DNA of 64,000 bases from Magnaporthiopsis rhizophila. Taxonomy: Eukaryota; Ascomycota; Sordariomycetes; Magnaporthales; Magnaporthaceae. Under the pieces are notes generated by a model. That model was not told the origin of the DNA, made no database searches, and was given only the letters and a program-made list of their open reading frames with translations. The translations under genes and the position numbers were made by a program. Below are positions 52,844-62,574 of the stretch, one piece after another. Each line of letters begins with the position of its first letter. Position 1 is the stretch's first letter. The DNA lies in assembly GCA_003049465.1 (NCBI GenBank), contig PYSS01000009.1, positions 62,001 through 126,000 of the forward strand, given 5' to 3'.

Positions 52844-55609
52844 ATGCTGGGTCTGGCTGTTCTCGTTTCTGTCCTCGGGCTCTCCCGCGAGGCGTTTTGC
52901 AAGGCGCCTGTGGTAGCAGCGAGTACACCAGCAGCCGCCAAGCAGTACATCGTTGAATTTGGCCATGTACGGCGCCCCATAGTCCTGCCACACTGCGCGT
53001 CGCGTCATGGAAAAAAAAATACTGACCTGACTACACCTTGACAGGGGCTTGTACCCCGCGACCTCGCGGCAGATGCGTCGGTGAAGCTCGTCAAGACGTA
53101 CAAGTCGCCCCTGTTCACCGGCGCCGTCATCGAGGTGGAGTCCGAGGGTAGCGCCGCCAAGGTCGCCGCTGGGAATCAGGTGGTCAACATGTGGCCGAAC
53201 CACGCCGTTGCGCTGGACCAGCCCCTAGACGTGAAGAGCTTCCTCAACGACACTTCGGCCGTCGACTACTCAGTTCACAAGGCCACGGGAGTTGACCGCC
53301 TGCACGCGGCCGGGATCCTGGGCGAGGGTGTCAAGGTCGCCATCGTCGACAGCGGCGTGTGGTACAAGCACCCGGCCCTCGGCGGCGGCTTTGGTCGCGG
53401 TTTCAAGGTGGCGGGCGGCTGGGACTTTGCTGGCGACTCGAGCAACCCTGACGCCCCCAGGACGCCCGACCCGGACCCGCTCGACACTCCGGCCATCGGC
53501 CACGGAACGCACGTCGCCGGCATCGTCGCCGCCGTGAGCGACGGCTTCGTCGGCGTCGCGCCCAACGCCACTCTCCTGGCCTATAAGGTCATGTCTGCCG
53601 TGCCGGGAACAGACTCGGCAACCATCATCGATGCCTGGCTGCGCGCCTTTGACGACGGCGCTGATGTCATCACCACCAGCATCGGCTCGCCGGTTGGGTG
53701 GCGGGACAACGCTCTGGCCGCGGTGGCGTCCCGCATCGTCCGCCAGGGCGTCGTCATGACCATGTCCGCCGGTAACAACGGCGCCGAAGGTGCTTTTTTC
53801 GGCGGCGAGGGCGGATCTAGCGAGGACGCTCTGGCCGTCGCTTCGGTCCAGGCCGACGTGTCCCCCGCTACACGCTACAGCCTGACCGTCACCGTGGGTG
53901 GCGTTTCCAACACCACCACAGGCGGCTACATGTCCGACGACCCCTTCCCCACGGACGTCAAGGACTGGCCCGTCGTGGCCCTGAGCATGGACCCCGACAC
54001 CGCTGCGGATGCGTGCCAGCCGTACCCGGCCGGCACCCAGAATCTGACGGGCAAGGTAGCCCTCGTGCGCCGCGGCGGGTGCAAATACTCGGTCAAGCAG
54101 CAGAACCTCGAGGCGCTCGGATGCAAGAACATGCTTGTGTACAACGACGGCAGGGTGCCCGTGAACCCGGGCTCGACGCTCCCGACCAGCACCATGGCCA
54201 TGATCACAGCCCCTGCCGGCCATGCCATCATCAAGGCCCTCGCCGCGGGCGCCAACGTCACGGTCGACTTCTCCCGCGGCGGCCTTGTCGGTCTGCCCGA
54301 CGCGCTGGGCGGGACGCCCAGCTCCTTCAGCTCTTGGGCCGCCACCTACGACCTGCTGCTCAAGCCCGACGTCGCGGCGCCCGGCGGCGACATCTTCAGC
54401 ACCTGGCCCGAGAACAAGTTCCAGGTCCAGAGCGGCACGTCCATGGCGGCCCCTTACATCGCCGGCATCGCGGCCCTGTACATCAGCGCCCTCGGCGGGC
54501 GCCACAAGCACGGCTCCAACTTTGCGCTCACGTTCAACCGGCGCGTCATCGCGGCGGGCAAGTCGCTGCCGTGGTATGACGGGAAGACCACCAGCAGCAG
54601 CTTCCTGGCGCCGGCGCTGCAAACGGGCAGCGGCCTCGTCAACGCGTCTAGGGTGCTCTACGCCGGCACGACGCTCGACAAGGCCAAGATCAGCCTCAAC
54701 GACACGCGCAACTTTCAGGGCGTTCACGAGGTGACGGCCACCAACACTGGCGCCTCGGCCGTGACCTACAACTTCACGCTCGAGCCCGCCGCCGGCTTCG
54801 AGATCCTGGACCCTTTCATGTCCAGGTGGAACACGTGGGGCGTCAAGCCGTTCGACCAGCTGTCGCCCAAGGAACTCGTGCCCGACGTGCAGCTGCCCGA
54901 GCCCTTCAGCCTCGCGCCCGGCGAGTCCAAGAAGGTGACCATCACGTTTGCGAACCCGGAGCAGAAGGGCTGGAACGCGACCGTGATCCCGACCTACAGC
55001 GGCAAGGTGCTCGTGCGCGGCGACAACGGCGACGCCCTGTCGCTGCCGTACCTGGGCGTGGCCTCGGACCTGTACCAGACCAAGCGCGTCTTCCGGAACA
55101 CGTACCCCATCGTCTTCGGCGGCCAGCCCTGGACCGACATCGACAAGAAGTCCAGCTACACCTTCAACCTGACGACGGGCGTGCGCGACTTCCCCTTCAT
55201 GTTCGCGTCCTTCGACTGGGGCGTGAGCGAGCTGCGCTGGGACATCTTTGAGGGTGGCTGGGCCGAGGAGCAGTGGCGGTACCCGCCCCATGGTGCCAAG
55301 GGCTTCGTCGGCGCCGTCGCCGTCTACTCAGGCAAGTTCGACCCGGACTTCCAGCCGCCCACCAACCTGAGCGACCCGGCCGTCAACAGCCAGACCAAAC
55401 CAATGCCGGCCCGGCACCTGAGCCGCCGGGGCATGTCGCAGCCGGGCGACGACAAGTGGCGATGGCTGGGCAGGCTGGCCAACGGGACGCAGATCGTGCC
55501 TGGCAATTACACCATGCGCGTGGCGGCCGCGAGGCCGTTTGCCGACCTCTCCAAGGTGGACGGCTGGGAGGTTTGGAGGCGTGAGATCCAGGTGCTTCCT
55601 ATGAGTTAG
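52844..55609 (+). CDS. Secreted subtilisin-like serine protease with PA domain
   Basis: Exons 52844-52966 and 53045-55609 give 895 residues. A short signal peptide (MLGLAVLVSVLGLSREAFC) precedes an inhibitor-I9-like propeptide (about 30-110, QYIVEFGHGLVPRDL). The peptidase S8 triad is visible: Asp in VAIVDSGVWYKHP (about 143), His in GHGTHVAG (about 197) and Ser in SGTSMAAPYIAG (about 507). The oxyanion Asn is in MSAGNNGAEG. A PA domain is inserted at about 355-460 (TGKVALVRRGGCKYSVKQQ, NMLVYNDG) and a Fn3-like region follows near 570-720. This layout matches fungal minor-extracellular-protease (Vpr-like) subtilases that degrade host or dead protein. The start ATG gives the only plausible signal sequence. 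Confidence 0.92.
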
Positions 55610-55777
55610 ATATGTGCAGCTGGGGGGATATTTGGTCCGATGGCATTTTCTGATAGATTTTAATGACTTAATTTTAAATGCGATATCGTTCAACCTTGGA
55701 AGCCACTGGACGTGGTGACAAGAGAAACCTCGCCACCGCCGAAATACAATACGATTACGAAGAACAGCCAGCCACAG

Positions 55778-56619
55778 TTACCGAGCGTTGCCATCCAACC
55801 AAAGTAGAGAGCGAAGAAAAAAAGAGAAGAGAAAGGAGCGTCTACAACCGCTCGGGGAAACATAGCCGCTCCTCAGGGGGTCGGTGGAGTTGGGGAGTTG
55901 CGTGCCGATCTCGCAGAAGACCTCGGTGTAAAGGCCGGGAGGGACCGAGGGCAAGGCGTATGAGTGAGTAAATCCATAACATGGGGCCGATATCGCCGGG
56001 CGTGTTCGCAATGGGAGGTCTCGAAGAACGTACACTTCCAGGCGTCCGTGGCCTTGACCGACGCAACCCACTGCTGCTTCCCAGCACTGGGGATTTGCTA
56101 CATGCGGCCAAGCGTCAGCCCAAAACTGTCACTACCGGGTAGGAACAGGACAAACTTACAAACAAACACGCCAGGCGAGGTGCCGCACCCCCGGTCAATG
56201 GAGGTATCACAGATGCGGATGTAGAACTGCGTCACACATGCCTGTCAGCAACACACCAACCACACAATCACCACTGTAGACTGGTATGGTTCCCCAACAA
56301 AATCACTAACGTTGGTGCCCCGCCGGATGGTCCAGTTGCTCCCGTCGTAGCTGTATGAGAGCTCGGCCCGGATGGTGGCTCTGTTGTCGAAGTCGAGGCG
56401 GCCCAAGGACTTTTTTTTGGTGGAGTCAGGTCAGTGCGTTTCGTGGAGGAGAAAGTCAATGGTAGCACGGAGTCTGTCTCGGGGAAGACTCACCATGAAC
56501 CTCTAGTTGGCGCACGTGTCACGCTTGACCAGCGCGCTCGGCTCGTTGGGGCCCGAGGGCGCTGGGGCGGCCAGGGCCGGCACGGCGAGGGCCAGGGTGA
56601 GGAGGGAGTCGAGAAGCAT
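55778..56619 (-). pseudogene. Small secreted protein gene with in-frame stop
   Basis: The ATG at 56619 opens a clear signal peptide (MLLDSLLTLALAVPALAA) and a Lys-Arg site (ALVKRDTC), then hits TAG at 56505-56503. Just past the stop a perfect donor (GTGAGT) and downstream exon-like pieces continue in the same phase. These include LDFDNRATIRAELSYSY and NWTIRRGTN, then a GTTAGT intron to FYIRICDTSIDRGCGTSPG, and more with Cys near 56090-55980. The pieces look like a Cys-containing secreted protein, so the stop is most likely a nonsense mutation, a sequencing error, or a wrongly placed exon end. The 3' end is not certain. I do not recognise a family. Confidence 0.45.
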
Positions 56620-57498
56620 TTTGAGTAGGAGAGATTGTGTGTGGAAGGCGAAGACCGCGGATTTGTCTGTGGCTTTAGTCTGAAGATGAAAGAGGAGGAG
56701 GTTGTTTGTCTGCTGAAGACGGGTTCAAGCTTCCACAATGTCGGCGATTCTTGCTCGACTTTATACACGCTTCTTGAACTACTAGATGTCTCCCTCTCCA
56801 CCCAGAAAACTGTTCCCAACGGCTTCCCCGCATGTTCCCCCAGTTTCTGCACCGCCGTTGAACAGACGAATCCACGTTGCCAAGCATTTTCAGCTGTCGC
56901 GAGCTAGCTGAGCTGGGGAGCACAGCGCATGGCAGACCGTCTCGGCTCCCGTTTGGGCAGTGCCAGTATATGCAGGGTCCTGTTGGGGATCCCAGCTTGC
57001 TTCTGATGGACACTATTAACAAAGGATCGTGCTGACATTGCCTGCTGCTTTAATTCGCGGACTTGGCATGGATGGTTGGAGACGGGCATAAACTGGTCGA
57101 TTGGAGCCGTGGGTGCTTTGCGGCGATATTTGCTGCATAATATTTACTGCGCCTTTGCTGTATTTGGGGCCGTCTCAGCTTGCGTGTATCGTGAACTCCG
57201 CTCCGGACGCAGCTGAGCCTTCTTCGGATGTGTGCTAATGGCTATCACAGGTTCGTTGTGTGGTGGCATCTCCTTGACCTGGAATATCGGGCCGGTGGGG
57301 TAGCCCAAGTGACGTTTTGTTGCGTCACTCTGCTGCCCCATAGCTCAAAGCTCCGTGCCGGTTCTTCCGCCCGACTACACGCGGGGCCTCTTGAGTGCTG
57401 TTTGCTCAGCATTCACGCCGCATCAACCACATCTGGTCTTGGCGCCGACAAGACCTGCACCGAGCACAGACTATACACCAAAATCTTGCATCGCCAAA
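56620..57498. other. Divergent promoter region before malic enzyme
   Basis: No gene is seen. An in-frame open stretch of 48 codons precedes the malic enzyme ATG but lacks an ATG; it is treated as leader. Confidence 0.55.
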
Positions 57499-59316
57499 AT
57501 GCCGCCCGCCAAGTTCGCAAACCTACCCCTGAGCACCAGCGGCCCGCTCGACTGCGCCCTGGCAGGGACGGCCCTGTTGAACCACCCTTTCTTCAACAAG
57601 GGCACCGCTTTCACCAAGGATGAGCGCCGCGACTTTGACCTGTCCGGGCTTTTGCCCCAGAACATCCAGTCTCTGGAGCGCCAGGTCGAGCGCGCGTACG
57701 CGCAGTACTCGGCGCAGGCCAACGACCTGGCCAAGAACACGTTCCTGGCCTCGCTCAAGGAGCAGAACGAGGTGCTCTTCTTCCGCCTGCTGCACGACAA
57801 CCTGCCCGAGATGTTCAGCGTCGTCTACACCCCGACCGAGGGCGACGCCATCCAGGACTACTCCCGCCTGTTCCGGCGGCCCGAGGGCTGCTTCCTCAAC
57901 GTGCACGACGTGGACCGCGTCCGCCACGACCTGTCCCAGTGGGGGCGGCCGCAGGACGTCGACTACATCGTCGTCTCGGACGGCGAGGAGATCCTGGGCA
58001 TCGGCGACCAGGGCTGCGGCGCCATCCTCATCTCGAGCGCGAAGCTGACCCTCGCCACCCTCTGCGCCGGCGTCCACCCGAACCGCACCCTGCCCGTCGT
58101 GCTCGACTGCGGCACCGACAACGAGGGCCTGCTCCGCGACCCGCTCTACCTCGGCCTGCGCGAGCCCCGCGTCAGGGGGGAGCGCTACGACGCGCTCGTC
58201 GACGAGTTCGTCCGCGCTGCCCGCGACCTGTTCCCGCGCGCCTACATCCACTTTGAGGACTTTGGCCTCGCCAACGCCCGTCGCATCCTCAACCGCTACC
58301 GGCCGCGCGTGCCCTGCTTCAACGACGACGTCCAGGGGACGGGCTGTGTCGCGCTCGCTGCCATCATGGCGGGCCTGCGCGTTGCCGCCGGCAGCGATAG
58401 CAGCAAGTCGTCGTCAGGTCTGCTAGCGGGGCTGCGCCTCGTCATCTTCGGCGGCGGCAGCGCGGGCATGGGCATCGCGGACCAGGTGCGTGACGCCGTC
58501 GCCGCCGAGCGGGGCGTGTCCAAGGCCGAGGCGGCACACCAGATCTGGGTGCTCGACCGCCCGGGCTTGCTCACGACGGCTGTCGAGACGAACGACGCAC
58601 AGCGTGCCTACGCGCGGCCCGAGGCCGAGTGGCGCGGCAAGCAGACGGACCTGCTGGGCGTCGTGCGCGAGGTGAGGCCGAACGTCCTGGTCGGGACGTC
58701 GACCGTGCCCGGCGCCTTCACGCGCGAGGTGGTCGAGGCCATGGCCGAGGGTGCCGACCGGCCCGTCATCATGCCGCTGTCGAACCCGACGCGCCTGCAC
58801 GAGGCCATCCCGGCAGATCTGCTGGCGTGGACGGGCAGCAGGGCGCTGGTGGCGACGGGGTCGCCCTTCAAGCCCGTGAGGGGTTCCTGGGGCGAGAACG
58901 GGGACGAGATAGAGATCGAGGTGGCCGAGTGCAACAACTCGGTCGTGTTCCCCGGCATCGGGCTCGGCTGCGTGCTGAGCCGGGCGCGCCTGCTGACGGA
59001 CCGCATGCTGGTCGCGGCGGTGCGCGAGCTGGCGGCCCTCAGCCCGGCGCTCGCGGACCCGACGGCGCCACTGCTGCCGGGCGTCGAGGCGGTGCGGGAC
59101 GTGAGCGTTGCGGTGGCCAGGGGCGTTATCAAGGAGGCCGTGGACGAGGGCGTCGCGACCGAGGAGGGCATCCCGCGCGACGATGACGAGCTGGACGAGT
59201 GGATTCGAGAGCAGATGTGGTTGCCCGTCTACCGGCCGCTCAGGCGGGTTGATATGGGCAGCGCCACCAGGGAGGCCAAAGGGGAGCTGAAGATTGCGGG
59301 CAGTCTGGGAAAATAG
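57499..59316 (+). CDS. Malic enzyme (oxidative decarboxylase)
   Basis: Converts malate to pyruvate, CO2 and NAD(P)H. A single exon gives 605 residues from the ATG at 57499. Active-site marks are VVYTPTEGDAIQDYS, VVSDGEEILGIGDQG, SSAKLTLATLCAG (with the catalytic Lys), LDCGTDNEGLL, FEDFGLANARRIL and CFNDDVQGTGCVALA, which carry the metal and malate ligands. The dinucleotide fold reads RLVIFGGGSAGMGIAD near residues 313-328. The C-terminal half has MPLSNPTRLHEAIPADL and FVFPGIGLG-like NNSVVFPGIGLGC. The cofactor cannot be settled by eye. No mitochondrial presequence precedes MPPAKFANLPLS unless translation starts upstream without ATG, so a cytosolic form is likely. Intronless and very GC-rich. 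Confidence 0.93.
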   Translation: MPPAKFANLPLSTSGPLDCALAGTALLNHPFFNKGTAFTKDERRDFDLSGLLPQNIQSLERQVERAYAQYSAQANDLAKNTFLASLKEQNEVLFFRLLHDNLPEMFSVVYTPTEGDAIQDYSRLFRRPEGCFLNVHDVDRVRHDLSQWGRPQDVDYIVVSDGEEILGIGDQGCGAILISSAKLTLATLCAGVHPNRTLPVVLDCGTDNEGLLRDPLYLGLREPRVRGERYDALVDEFVRAARDLFPRAYIHFEDFGLANARRILNRYRPRVPCFNDDVQGTGCVALAAIMAGLRVAAGSDSSKSSSGLLAGLRLVIFGGGSAGMGIADQVRDAVAAERGVSKAEAAHQIWVLDRPGLLTTAVETNDAQRAYARPEAEWRGKQTDLLGVVREVRPNVLVGTSTVPGAFTREVVEAMAEGADRPVIMPLSNPTRLHEAIPADLLAWTGSRALVATGSPFKPVRGSWGENGDEIEIEVAECNNSVVFPGIGLGCVLSRARLLTDRMLVAAVRELAALSPALADPTAPLLPGVEAVRDVSVAVARGVIKEAVDEGVATEEGIPRDDDELDEWIREQMWLPVYRPLRRVDMGSATREAKGELKIAGSLGK

Positions 59317-60656
59317 GTGCGACGACATTGTGAAGCTGAGACCAAGTGACGGCTTGGGGACGGGGAAGCCAAAAGCGGCGTAAGGGAGCAGAAACAGGCC
59401 GCATACGAGACCCTTAATGCCAGACGCCTTGCCGGGCTTAAAACACCGCCATGGCTTTGTGATGCAGTGTGGGCGAAGAGGAGCTAATGCTTTATTAAAA
59501 GGAAGGAATCCGGCGGAAGACGGTAGAGCTTTTCAGGTTTGAACCCTTGCATTGTGAAAACGGTTGCAAAAAGGAAATCACCTCAACTTGGCGGTGCGTA
59601 TGGCGTATATAGGAAAGTAAGAGGTCAAGCAATGGGCGCCTGAGAGCGATATGAGCACCAGGTGAGATTGCCTACGACTGGCATAACACGCCCCTACATA
59701 TACTTGGTGCCGGTTTCTTTGGGCGCAATGGTTTCTTCTCCTCGAAATCCCACCGCGGCCTCCTTTTCTCCCACCAGTGATAGGATGTCAAACTAAGACG
59801 ACGACCCCAAGATTCACGGCGATAGTCTCCGCCGCGTCTTCGCATGGCGGCTTGTCACTTGGCTCAAAAACAACGACACCCCAGGAAAATGTAGGATGGG
59901 CGTACTTGGCCCGTCCCTAAACAGCCCCGCGCGGGTTGGCGGTTCTTTTTTGTATATCCATGCCAGCATTTCCATATCGCCGCCGTCCTGGTCGTCGGGC
60001 ATGCCAGTTTCGAACAACTCTCGGCCGAAACGACAGGGGCTGCGCGCGCACGATGTAATGTCCAAGGGCAGGTCAGCCTTGGGGTAGATCTTACGGGCGA
60101 GTACATGGACACTCAACAGCCACGCACGGTGTCTCCTTTTTCACCGTAGCTGCAGCATCACGAGCGGGGGCGTGCGGTAGACCTCGTCAGAGCCGTACAA
60201 CCAAAGACCATTCAACATCCCCTCGCTTCGGCATTGCGGATTTCCCTTTTCGTACGCCCCATTCGTACTGCAGAACAACAAACACCGCCCCCATTTCTAG
60301 CCTACCTACCTATGTATTAATTGTCGGCGGAATAGACGGTCCCTTTTTGTACGGTCGCCTACCTCTACCTCTATATCGTCCACTACCTCGGCCAACATCT
60401 CACCGCGGCGAAGCAGTTTGCAGTCGGAATAGGGGAGGCAGTAGAAAAGAAGATCCACATATCACGAGGTGTGATTCGGCTTCCCTCCACACACCCATCC
60501 TTGCGTGTCCCGCAGTATATTGGGCCAAAGTGGATTCGAGCGCATGAACAACCGAACCTCGGCTCTCCCCCTCGCCTCGCGTCCCCAACTCCTCCCCATC
60601 CCACTCCCCCCATCTTCCCCCTCTTCCTTCTCCCTATTACCAAACACTCATCAAAG
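59317..60656. other. Intergenic, no gene seen
   Basis: Malic enzyme 3' flank and the GST promoter, with a C-rich leader just before the GST ATG. A 100-codon ORF at 59814-60116 (minus) shows no family features. Confidence 0.55.
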
Positions 60657-61349
60657 ATGAAGCTCTACACATCGCGAGACCCGGCGCCCAACCCGCGGCG
60701 CGTGCGCCTGTTCGCGGCCGAGAAGGGCATCGCGCTGGACGAGGTGATGCTGGACCTGCTCAAGCTCGAGCACAAGTCGGCCGCGCACGTGGCGCGCAAC
60801 TCGCTGGGCCAGGTGCCCGTGCTCGAGGTCGACGAAGGCGGCGGCAAGAAGACGTACCTGACCGAGACGGTGGCCATCTGCCGCTACCTGGACGCGCTGC
60901 ACCCGGACAAGGCGCCGCACCTGTTCGGGCGCACGCCGCTCGAGCAGGCAAAAGTCGACATGTGGATCCGCCGCGTCGAGTTCCAGATCACGGTGCCCGT
61001 CGCCCAGTTTTGGCGCCACGCCCATCCGGCCACGGCCAAGCTGCTCGAGCAGCACCGGGCGTACGGCGAGTCCAACCGCGCCGTGGTGGCCCGCAACATG
61101 GCCTGGCTCGACAGCGAGCTGAGCGACGGGAGGCGCTGGCTCGTGGGCGGTGGCGGCGACGACGACGACGGCTTCTTCTCCATGGCCGACATCGCGGCCG
61201 TGACGTTTCTCGACTTCGCCAAGCTGATCGGGCTGGACCCGCTGGGCGACGAGGCCTCGGGGCCCAAGCACGTCCGTGCCTGGTACGCGCGCGTCACGGC
61301 GCGTCCGGCGTTTGTCGCCCAGGGCCAGAGGCCCGGCCCGTCGCTGTAG
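60657..61349 (+). CDS. Glutathione S-transferase
   Basis: Cytosolic conjugating enzyme for detoxification. A single exon gives 230 residues. The thioredoxin-like N-terminal domain (about 1-85) has MKLYTSRDPAPNPRRVRLF, the cis-Pro segment NSLGQVPVLEVDE and the glutathione-binding ETVAICRYLDALHP. The helical C-terminal domain (about 95-230) has QAKVDMWIRRVEFQITVPVA and the N-capping stretch SMADIAAVTFLDFAKLIG. A Gly/Asp-rich loop (VGGGGDDDDGF) is inserted before it. The upstream frame is open without another plausible ATG. The class (GTT- or Ure2-like) is not decided; the catalytic Ser/Tyr is presumed in the YTSRDP turn. Confidence 0.9.
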   Translation: MKLYTSRDPAPNPRRVRLFAAEKGIALDEVMLDLLKLEHKSAAHVARNSLGQVPVLEVDEGGGKKTYLTETVAICRYLDALHPDKAPHLFGRTPLEQAKVDMWIRRVEFQITVPVAQFWRHAHPATAKLLEQHRAYGESNRAVVARNMAWLDSELSDGRRWLVGGGGDDDDGFFSMADIAAVTFLDFAKLIGLDPLGDEASGPKHVRAWYARVTARPAFVAQGQRPGPSL

Positions 61350-62574
61350 GCGACCTCGGAAACGTTTTAGCAGAGTCGACTAGAAACGGACGGCCCGACG
61401 GCCGGTTTTGGGAATTCGGACGGTCTTCTACCGAGGGAGGAGGGGCCAACGACCAAGTTTTTCTCGGGTCTCATCTTGCTGCTGCTGAGCCTTGCGATTT
61501 GGACAAACCACACCCAGGCTTGTGTGGGTGCAGATAGGATATCGGTTATAGACATCCCCATGCTTCTCTCCTTTTTTTGATGCTGGGCACTGCAGTGTGA
61601 AAAGCCATTGTAAGCGACAAGGTGGTTTTTTTTTTTTTTTTTTTTTTTTTGCGATAGAAAGTGTTCGCCGCGAGAATGACCTAGTGACGTTGTTATATTT
61701 ATGGCGCAATCTATTTATTATTGATCGTCCTTTTCTCCCTATAAGCCTTGGGATCAGGACGGAGTAATACAGGTTTAACAAGCCTCGCAATCTTGTTTTG
61801 GTGTTTGCAGAGAACTTCAGGCTTCGAGGCGTGTTTCATGATGATTGCGTGGCTATTTGCGGTTCTTCCGGCACATTTCTACGGCCGCAGAACCGCATCC
61901 TCGGATGCCTGCAGGATTTCAACACTTGCAAACGCAGGGGCTTCCAAGAAACTGGTTGGCCGCTTGCCGAGCAGGCTGACGTCAGTTGCGTCTGTACCTG
62001 AAATATCTCCACCGGACAGTGGCTCCCCATTTCCCAGGCCTGTAGATTCGCCAAAACAGCCGCGCCTCGTCTGCCGCCATCACGTCAGCCTTTCTGACGG
62101 TCGCACGCAAAAACATCGGCTTCCCCGTCCCTAACGGCGGCCGCCCGTCATGTTGTCCCCGCTTCGTGCCAGGCGACGGGCTTGTGGACCCCCCGTCCCA
62201 GACCTCGGTAAACGCGCCTGGCATAGATGGAAGCCGGCACTGGCTATTCAGGGCCGGGCCATTCCACACTCGGTGCCATCTATCGACCACGGCAGTGGGG
62301 ATACCAGCACCGCGGAAACGCCTGGTCGGCAAGCTGACAGTCTCACGAAACTCGTGGGGCTAGACTGTACGCTGCTGAGCCCCCAACGGCCGTGCTTATT
62401 CTAGCCGCTGATCTTCGCCGGTGGTTATCACTGTGTTCTTTCTTCACCTTGCATCGCCTCCAGTCACTGTCCTTCTCCGTTGTTCTCGTTTACCATCTAA
62501 GCCATACGTCCGCGACGTTACGCGAACCATTTCCCCAACTCCACCGCTTTGCCCAACAAAACACCGCCGTGAAC
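61350..62574. other. Intergenic, GST 3' flank and promoter of the next gene
   Basis: Contains a T tract (61626-61650). Two short ORFs around 61750-62130 have no domain. A pyrimidine-rich leader precedes the next ATG. Confidence 0.55.

Noticed and set aside
53270..55291. A 673-codon minus-strand open frame
   Set aside because: It is exactly antisense to the subtilase and is explained by GC-rich third positions; it has no domain and no plausible start.
58423..59328. A 301-codon minus-strand open frame over malic enzyme
   Set aside because: A composition shadow of the clear malic enzyme frame.
59814..60116. A 100-codon minus-strand ORF between malic enzyme and GST
   Set aside because: No signal peptide, domain or supporting splice structure; overlaps a similar ORF in another frame.
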